Source: an uncultured Paenibacillaceae bacterium
GTDB taxonomy: Bacteria > Bacillota > Bacilli > Paenibacillales > CALAME01
Assembly (NCBI GenBank): GCA_937983035.1
Contig: CALKAN010000094.1
Coordinates: forward strand, 1 to 11,134
Length of the DNA: 11,134 nt
Direction: 5' to 3'
Positions 7,401 through 11,134 of this stretch are shown piece after piece (position 1 is the first letter of the stretch; the number at the start of each line of letters is the position of its first letter). The notes beneath the pieces are model-generated. The model was not told the DNA's origin and searched no databases. It saw only the letters and a program-made list of their open reading frames with translations. A program made the translations under genes and the position numbers.

Positions 7401-8179
7401 ACTTGCAATTTTACACGGCGGCGGGCGTGACTGCCAGCGCCGATGACGGCAATGTGCCGGAAAATACGTTGGACGGTGACTTATCGACACGCTGGTCTGC
7501 GGAAGGGGAGCAATGGATCGAGTATGATTTGGGCGAAGTGAAGCCTGTCAGTGCCGTGCTGCTCGCTTTCTATAACGGAGATCAGCGCCGAGCGAGATTT
7601 AATCTCGAATTGTCTGCAGATGGAACAGAGTGGGTGCGAGTATTTGACGGCGAAAGCAGCGGCAACACCTTGCAACTGGAAATGTTTACGTTCGCGGAGA
7701 CGGCTGCCCGCTATATTCGGTTCAACGGCAGCGGCAACAGCGTGAATGCATGGAACAGCATTACCGAAGCGCAATTTGCCCGGCATAGATTGGAGCCGGC
7801 AGCAGTGCAGATGAACGGCCATGTGGACGTGCCTGATCAGCATCCAAACAAAGTGCATGTGCAGAGCAGCTGGATGCGGGATGAAGACGGGAATTTAAGC
7901 GGGGAAGGTCATTTGCATTTGACGCCGCGCGGAATAAAGTTTGATTTGATTTCGATGGATTGGCTCGTGGAAACAAGTGATGCGGTCACGGTGCAATGGA
8001 AAGGGGAAGACAACCGCGGAACAACGATTCATACGATTCGGATTCATTTTGTGAAGAGTCATTCAGGCTCCGGCGCTGAAGCTGCATCAATCTTTATTTG
8101 GCATCGAAACGCCGCAGTCGGTGAACCGCAAATCGCATTGCAGCACGTGCCTTTCCAAGGGAACATTCAGTGGCAGTAA
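4421..8179 (+). CDS. Secreted multidomain beta-helix protein, probable polysaccharide lyase or hydrolase
   Basis: A 1252-residue exported protein. Domains in order: signal peptide 1-39 (basic start, hydrophobic core 19-35, likely cut after SVHG); F5/8 type C (discoidin, CBM32-like) 45-172; bacterial Ig-like domain 184-279; a beta-rich region 284-388; a pectate-lyase-like right-handed beta-helix about 395-895; a cadherin-like domain 904-987 (LQAIYVNGAPLEGFDPERF); a second discoidin domain 995-1122 with DDGN, TLDGDLSTRWSAEGEQW and WNSITE; and a C-terminal beta domain ending GNIQW. The helix opens with LDFSNSGYRGGGVQIPD (421-437) and GDDTKRIQDAID, and contains the blocks EPHHRW (778-783), GTGHGWAGAN (805-814), PPTAQNDAIG and TPQSLYLQQLRDRLGEQA (870-887), which recur in secreted beta-helix proteins of glycan-degrading bacteria as I remember them. 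The substrate and catalytic residues are not established. The GTG start at 4421 follows AAGGAG at 4406-4411. A strong terminator follows at 8241. A CxxC pair (Cys58, Cys61) in the first discoidin domain is unusual. Confidence 0.88.
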   Translation: MSRMKAGMPHKRTSFRKGAGLALFVAALLLFMLIPSVHGQENGENLALNKPVSVTTFCNSCGTFGTNAVDGDYETFWRALSRDEAPAITVDLGEGVEWNKVVMTLNEHVIDGYTLAYSFDGQQWTDVYVLPYSPQGSLETIVIEPVSARYVRVGIDTTRPANALIYELEVYLTDEEPTGPPPSVLTEITLHDGEREYGYREDLLLEIGDTHQIEVTAMMSDGSEADLSEAIVSFQSSDETIFQVNDAGEIIVVGDGVGKLFVTVELGPSKLATEIFVVVEDLAERAIWEATWAHPTIVSRIGHPAVMQLGEAFPALQVKAYTDLAVTGDLVDSDGHVVWTLSEQFGQGDEAEIAIPGHASAAGTYQLRTVLTPAGKAPVQDALYFTVRDLNNAESGQSQVAYVGEDGHLQYVPDYKGNTVLDFSNSGYRGGGVQIPDVQARIVVEPGEGDDTKRIQDAIDQVSRLPLLEDGFRGAVVLERGTFEVAGTLRIETDGVVLRGKGAGEDGTILYATGTSRRDILQIRGTGGPVIDESSKVEITELYVPVGARTFQVADASGFEVGDAIIVRRHGNDHWIHAIHMDTIVEREDTVQWTPFSLDFDRVITAIDGNKITVDAPIANAIERKWGGGEIYRYSDPGRIENVGVENLRVKVEFDPSVTMVYSGEEYYADENKARTFVSLANVKNAWVREIDAYHLEFSLAVVQPSAKWVTVQDARALEPVSQITGSRRYAFNLNGQLSLVQRAFAEKNRHAYVVGARVPGPNVFHDSESVLDYAYSEPHHRWSVGGLYDNISGEIALMDRGLYGTGHGWAGANYVAWNTEGVLIAQSPPTAQNDAIGHVGERRPGHWPNPDDPRPREDALWDSHGQHVTPQSLYLQQLRDRLGEQAVQNIARKPVGGPELDTPDLSYLPSLQAIYVNGAPLEGFDPERFVYHYDVPLGMEDPPYVAAESEYAFEIVQAESMAEPAVIRVRHDEIDNLELEYVVTFAHTDLPDNLQFYTAAGVTASADDGNVPENTLDGDLSTRWSAEGEQWIEYDLGEVKPVSAVLLAFYNGDQRRARFNLELSADGTEWVRVFDGESSGNTLQLEMFTFAETAARYIRFNGSGNSVNAWNSITEAQFARHRLEPAAVQMNGHVDVPDQHPNKVHVQSSWMRDEDGNLSGEGHLHLTPRGIKFDLISMDWLVETSDAVTVQWKGEDNRGTTIHTIRIHFVKSHSGSGAEAASIFIWHRNAAVGEPQIALQHVPFQGNIQWQ

Positions 8180-8240
8180 TGTGACCAAAGCCGGCGGCCG
8201 GCGGAAGCAATGAAATTGCCCGGATGTTAATTAAAACAAT

Positions 8241-8283
8241 AGGGACAGGATGAAGGAAATCTTCTGATCCTGTCCCTTTTTTT
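8241..8283 (+). terminator. Strong rho-independent terminator after the beta-helix gene
   Basis: AGGGACAGGAT (8241-8251) and ATCCTGTCCCT (8267-8277) form a perfect 11-base-pair stem, extended inward by GAAG/CTTC, followed by seven T residues (8277-8283). It separates the carbohydrate unit from the toxin-antitoxin pair downstream. Confidence 0.9.
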
Positions 8284-8312
8284 GAGCCTTTGTCAGCAGG
8301 AAATGCTATACT
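8282..8312 (+). promoter_or_regulatory. Probable extended -10 promoter of the toxin-antitoxin pair
   Basis: TGCTATACT (8304-8312) matches the extended -10 form TGnTATAAT with one mismatch. A weak -35 candidate TTGAGC (8282-8287) lies 19 bases upstream, a long spacing that an extended -10 can tolerate. Transcription would begin near 8319, just ahead of the ribosome site AAGGAG at 8342-8347, and immediately after the upstream terminator. Confidence 0.5.
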
Positions 8313-8355
8313 GAATTTACGAATGTGATGTGCAATATTTAAAGGAGTGAGGACG

Positions 8356-8790
8356 GTGGACGAAAAAGTAAAAAAAATCCAGTACAATATAAGACAGTAT
8401 AAGAATGCATTAAAAACATTAGAGAAAGCGATCAAAGAAACAAATTATAACGAGTATGTAAGAGATGCAGTTATTCAACGATTCGAATATACTTATGAAA
8501 CAGCTTGGAAAGCAACCAAAGCTGTATTGTCTTATCAAGGCATTGAGTTAAGACACCCCAGAGAAATATTTTCGGAGGCTTTTTCATCTGGTTGGATTGA
8601 TCATCCTGAACATTGGGACGCCATGATTGAAGATCGAAATCTTACTACTCATATTTACAAAGAAAGAACAGCTGAAGCAGTTTATGAGTCAATTTGTAAA
8701 ATCTATTTCCCGGAATTACTTTCTCTTTACCAATCCATCACTGAGGTGATTCAAAAATATGAACAGTCTTCCAGAAAAGATCAAAAATAA
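8356..8790 (+). CDS. HEPN-domain protein of HI0074 type, HepT-like toxin
   Basis: A 144-residue all-helical protein of the nucleotidyltransferase substrate-binding family (HI0074 type). Hallmarks are QRFEYTYETAWKATKAVL (41-58), the HPREIF/AF segment (67-75), and DRNLTTHIY (93-101). The last contains the full HEPN ribonuclease motif RX4HXY (Arg94, His99, Tyr101). In characterised HepT/MntA systems this motif forms the RNase site, and the partner nucleotidyltransferase adds AMP residues to the tyrosine to neutralise it. The intact motif therefore predicts an active toxin. GTG 8356 is chosen because AAGGAG (8342-8347) lies eight bases upstream; the in-frame GTG at 8347 overlaps that site. The 3' end overlaps the next gene by 32 bases, which indicates translational coupling. 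The sequence is much more AT-rich than the genes on either side, a sign of separate origin. Confidence 0.9.
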   Translation: MDEKVKKIQYNIRQYKNALKTLEKAIKETNYNEYVRDAVIQRFEYTYETAWKATKAVLSYQGIELRHPREIFSEAFSSGWIDHPEHWDAMIEDRNLTTHIYKERTAEAVYESICKIYFPELLSLYQSITEVIQKYEQSSRKDQK

Positions 8791-9070
8791 GTGGATTGAT
8801 ATCTTATCTAGAGAAAAAGCAGTGGAACAAGCAATACTGTTTGGTTCTAGAGCAAGAGGGGATGCCAGAGCGAATTCAGATATTGATTTGGCATTGCTTG
8901 GATGCGAGATTCCGATTCATATTCATACAAAGTTGCGAGAAGCAGCAGGGTTGTATCAAGTAGATATTGTAAGATTAAATGAATTGGATAATAAGGATTT
9001 GATAGAAAGCATAGAACGTGACGGCATTGTGATCTATGCTCGCGAAGATGCCTCGGCTTTTGTTCATTAA
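8759..9070 (+). CDS. Minimal nucleotidyltransferase, MntA-like antitoxin
   Basis: A 103-residue single-domain nucleotidyltransferase. The active-site signature GSX10DXD is complete: Gly29-Ser30 in LFGSRARGDA and Asp41/Asp43 in SDIDLALL, with a third acidic candidate at Asp69 in QVDIV. These residues bind ATP and two metal ions. In the family the enzyme AMPylates the HEPN partner and blocks its RNase activity. Initiation at ATG 8759 is supported by GAGGTGAT at 8743-8750, inside the end of the HEPN gene. The two genes overlap and share AT-rich composition, so they act as one unit. An alternative reading is the less-studied HI0073/HI0074 pair, but the RX4HXY partner favours type VII toxin-antitoxin function. 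Confidence 0.88.
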   Translation: MNSLPEKIKNKWIDILSREKAVEQAILFGSRARGDARANSDIDLALLGCEIPIHIHTKLREAAGLYQVDIVRLNELDNKDLIESIERDGIVIYAREDASAFVH

Positions 9071-9100
9071 ATTTACAAATACGAAAATGTTTAAAGAGAC

Positions 9101-9127
9101 TGTCATTAAATGGTTGAAGTTGTCATT
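9101..9127 (+). repeat. Short direct repeat upstream of dgoD
   Basis: TGTCATT occurs at 9101-9107 and again at 9121-9127, exactly 20 bases apart, about two turns of the helix. It sits in the 111-base gap between the toxin-antitoxin pair and dgoD, where the dgoD promoter should be. It may be a regulator site, but seven-base repeats arise by chance. No convincing -35/-10 pair was found in the gap. Confidence 0.25.
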
Positions 9128-9167
9128 TTTACGGAAAATGAGTGTGCTGTGCAATGTGTAAATGATC

Positions 9168-9174
9168 AGGAGGT
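9168..9174 (+). promoter_or_regulatory. Ribosome binding site that fixes the TTG start of dgoD
   Basis: AGGAGGT at 9168-9174 lies seven bases before TTG 9182. The in-frame ATG at 9110 has no comparable site, and the ATG at 9175 is out of frame and soon stops. The TTG start also gives a protein whose length and residue numbering match E. coli DgoD as recalled. Confidence 0.8.
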
Positions 9175-9181
9175 ATGCAGG

Positions 9182-10330
9182 TTGAAAATTCGAAGCATGG
9201 AATGTTTTAAAGTTCCGCCAAGGTGGTTGTTTCTGAAAGTGACGACAGATGAAGGGATTGCAGGATGGGGGGAGCCGATCGTAGAAGGAAAAGCTGACAC
9301 GGTTCAAGCGGCCGTGGAAGAGATGAGCGACTATTTAATTGGCAAAGATGCCGGTCAAATTGAGGATCTGTGGCAAGTGCTGTATCGCGGCGGATTTTAT
9401 CGCGGCGGGCCGATTTTGATGAGCGCGATTTCGGGCATTGAGCAAGCGCTGTGGGATATTAAAGGCAAAAAATTCGGCGTCCCCGTATATGAGTTGTTAG
9501 GCGGTCCGGTGCGTGACCGGATGAAAGTGTACGCATGGATCGGCGGGGACAAGCCGTCAGATACGGCGCGGGCAGCGAAGAAGCAGGTTGAAGCGGGCTA
9601 TGCTGCGTTGAAGATGAACGCAACGGCGGAGATGGAATGGATTGATACGAGCGCGGCCATCGATAAAGCGGTCGAGAACTTGGCAGCCATTCGCGAGGCT
9701 GTCGGTTATGAGATCGGAGTTGGCGTAGATTTCCACGGAAGAGTGCATAAGTCCATGGCGAAGGCGCTGGTGAAGGAATTGGAGCCGTTTAAGCCGATGT
9801 TTATTGAGGAGCCGGTGCTGCCGGAAAATAATGAAGCTTTGAAGGAAATTAAGCAAGTGACGACGGTGCCGATCGCTACAGGAGAGCGGATGTATGCAAG
9901 GTGGGACTTTAAACCGCTGTTGACGGCTGGAACCGTTGATATTATTCAGCCGGATTTGAGCCATGCCGGCGGGATTTGGGAAGTACGCAAAATCGCAGCG
10001 ATGGCGGAAGCGTTCGATGTGGCTGTCGCGCCGCACTGTCCGTTGGGGCCTATTGCATTGGCAGCGTCATTGCAGCTGGACTTTTGCACGCCGAACGCTT
10101 TTATCCAAGAGCAAAGTTTGGGGATTCATTATAACGAAGGGTCTGATTTGCTTGATTATTTAGCAGACCGCAGCGTGTTTGAATATAAAGACGGCTATGT
10201 GCTTAGACCGACCGGACCGGGCTTAGGGATTGAGATTAACGAGCAGAAAGTGCGGGAGATGGCAGCTGTCGGACACCGTTGGCGCAACCCGGTATGGCGG
10301 AATCCGGACGGTTCTGTGACAGAGTGGTGA
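9182..10330 (+). CDS. dgoD: D-galactonate dehydratase (enolase superfamily)
   Basis: This enzyme removes water from D-galactonate to give 2-keto-3-deoxy-galactonate, the first committed step of the De Ley-Doudoroff galactonate route. From the TTG start it is 382 residues, the same as E. coli DgoD as I recall it, and reads closely parallel throughout, for example VPPRWLFLKV near the start, YRGGFYRGGPILMSAISG (68-85), and WRNPVWRNPDGSVTEW at the end. Metal ligands are Asp183, Glu209 and Glu235. Catalytic residues of the family are present as His185 in VDFHGRV, His285 in APHCPLGP and Glu310 in IQEQSLGIHYN. The upstream in-frame ATG at 9110 would add 24 residues unlike the family. No galactonate transporter, 2-keto-3-deoxygalactonokinase or aldolase gene is in the window, so the pathway must be completed elsewhere. 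Related enolase-superfamily sugar-acid dehydratases are the alternative, but the parallel is close enough to favour galactonate. Confidence 0.93.
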   Translation: MKIRSMECFKVPPRWLFLKVTTDEGIAGWGEPIVEGKADTVQAAVEEMSDYLIGKDAGQIEDLWQVLYRGGFYRGGPILMSAISGIEQALWDIKGKKFGVPVYELLGGPVRDRMKVYAWIGGDKPSDTARAAKKQVEAGYAALKMNATAEMEWIDTSAAIDKAVENLAAIREAVGYEIGVGVDFHGRVHKSMAKALVKELEPFKPMFIEEPVLPENNEALKEIKQVTTVPIATGERMYARWDFKPLLTAGTVDIIQPDLSHAGGIWEVRKIAAMAEAFDVAVAPHCPLGPIALAASLQLDFCTPNAFIQEQSLGIHYNEGSDLLDYLADRSVFEYKDGYVLRPTGPGLGIEINEQKVREMAAVGHRWRNPVWRNPDGSVTEW

Positions 10331-10388
10331 GGATCAATCGGATTTGGAATACATTTCAAATGAAGAGGCAAATCAAGGGGGATTCATC

Positions 10389-11134
10389 GTGCCAACGATT
10401 AAAGTGATGAGTTACAACATTCAGAAAGGCATTGGCACCGATCGAGTTTATCGGATCGAGCGCATTGCTGATGTGATCAGAGAGTCTGGTGCGGAAGTGA
10501 TCGGCCTGCAAGAAGTTGCGGTGCATTGGGATGAGATGACCGATTATGAACATGGGATCCGGCAACTCGCTTATGAGCTGGGCATGTCGTTTTTCTTCGC
10601 GCCGATTTACGATTTGCCGTCTGAGAAGGAAGGGCAGATGAACCGGAGACAATTCGGCGTAGGAATTTTGAGCAAATATCCGATCGTTCAAGCTGAAAAT
10701 CATCCAATGACACGGCTTTCTACTGTTACGCCCGATTCGGAGCCGGCTCCGATGCCGGGCTTTGCTGAAGCATTGATTGATTTGAAAGGCGTTTTACTTC
10801 GAGTTTATTCCGCTCATTTGGACTTTCGCCGCGATCCATCGCTGCGCGCGCTGCAGGTGCAAGAAATGCTGGAAGTGATGTCGAAACACGACTGCGAGAA
10901 AATATTGTTCAGTGATTGCAATGCCAAACCGGATGACACTGAACTCGCACAGTTATATTCTCATTTGTACGATACTTGGTTCAGCGTCAATCAGGAGCCG
11001 GGGCATACATTTCCAGCCGACAATCCGGATCGGAAGATTGACTACATTTTTGCCAGCCGCGGCATTCATACGCTAAACGCTGCCATACTGCCTGCACTCG
11101 CATCAGACCACAGGCCAATTACCGCTCAGTGGGA
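10389..11134 (+). CDS. Endonuclease/exonuclease/phosphatase-family hydrolase (3' end outside the window)
   Basis: A metal-dependent phosphoesterase-fold protein, open to the window edge (248 codons visible, no stop). Family landmarks are in order: SYNIQKG (8-14), catalytic glutamate Glu42 in GLQEV, His143 in SAHLDF, Asp176 and Asn178 in FSDCNAKP, RKIDYIF (215-221), and Asp240-His241 in SDHRPI. The usual GDFNA block reads SDCNA here, with the key Asp and Asn kept. GTG 10389 is chosen because AAGGGGG (10375-10381) lies seven bases upstream. It follows dgoD by 58 bases on the same strand with no terminator, so co-transcription is likely. No signal peptide is seen, so it is probably cytosolic. 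Substrates in this family range from nucleic acids to phospholipids and sugar phosphates, and cannot be chosen here. Nearly all of the protein is present, since the SDH motif is normally close to the C-terminus. Confidence 0.88.
   Translation, partial: MPTIKVMSYNIQKGIGTDRVYRIERIADVIRESGAEVIGLQEVAVHWDEMTDYEHGIRQLAYELGMSFFFAPIYDLPSEKEGQMNRRQFGVGILSKYPIVQAENHPMTRLSTVTPDSEPAPMPGFAEALIDLKGVLLRVYSAHLDFRRDPSLRALQVQEMLEVMSKHDCEKILFSDCNAKPDDTELAQLYSHLYDTWFSVNQEPGHTFPADNPDRKIDYIFASRGIHTLNAAILPALASDHRPITAQW

Noticed and set aside
8190..8225. Small palindromes (GCCGGC repeats and GCAATGAAATTGC) after the beta-helix stop codon.
   Set aside because: They are short, lack a T-run, and the real terminator lies at 8241-8283.
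9082..9095. CGAAAATGTTTAAA considered as a cre site for dgoD.
   Set aside because: The invariant central CG is changed to TG and three positions mismatch.
9557..10036. A 159-codon minus-strand open frame inside dgoD.
   Set aside because: It lies opposite the conserved metal-binding region of dgoD, and its Arg/His-rich composition is typical of an antisense shadow.
1..11134. CRISPR arrays, tRNA genes, transposase genes and attachment sites.
   Set aside because: No regularly spaced repeats, cloverleaf sequences or transposase-like proteins were seen. The AT-rich toxin-antitoxin insert shows no obvious flanking direct repeats by eye.

Overview
The window looks like chromosomal DNA of a Gram-positive Bacillota species, most likely a Paenibacillus-like member of the Bacilli. 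This is inferred from strong AGGAGG-type ribosome binding sites, GTG and TTG starts, a lipoprotein solute-binding protein, an AraC-type regulator, CcpA-type cre-like sites and a very large secreted multidomain polysaccharide-active protein. No CRISPR array, rRNA, tRNA or insertion sequence was seen.

Left end (1-1720). The AT-rich end of an exopolysaccharide locus: 18 C-terminal codons resembling a bacterial sugar transferase, then UDP-glucose 6-dehydrogenase (ugd). A strong hairpin terminator follows, and its 3' arm contains the ribosome binding site of a 42-residue single-pass membrane protein. Two further hairpins separate this gene from the convergent regulator gene.

Middle (1720-8280). 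A carbohydrate-use module of higher GC. An AraC/cupin regulator (minus strand) diverges from a lipoprotein sugar-binding protein (plus strand). The intergenic region carries two cre-like sites, which suggests carbon catabolite repression. No permease genes follow the binding protein. Next comes a 1252-residue exported protein: discoidin domain, Ig-like domain, right-handed beta-helix with a conserved PHHRW/GTGHGWAGAN block, cadherin-like domain, second discoidin domain and a C-terminal beta domain. It is probably a polysaccharide lyase or hydrolase of unknown substrate. A strong terminator ends this unit.

Insert (8282-9070). A markedly AT-rich two-gene unit with its own extended -10 promoter: a HEPN protein carrying the RX4HXY motif, overlapping by 32 bases a minimal nucleotidyltransferase with GSX10DXD. 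This is a HepT/MntA-type (type VII) toxin-antitoxin pair, set inside the carbohydrate region.

Right end (9071-11134). D-galactonate dehydratase (dgoD) with a TTG start, whose active-site residues fall at the same numbers as I recall for the E. coli enzyme, then the 5' part of an endonuclease/exonuclease/phosphatase-family hydrolase cut by the window edge. A plausible story is that extracellular glycan is cleaved by the beta-helix protein, captured by the lipoprotein and fed into sugar-acid catabolism including galactonate. The link between the beta-helix protein and DgoD is inference from proximity only.
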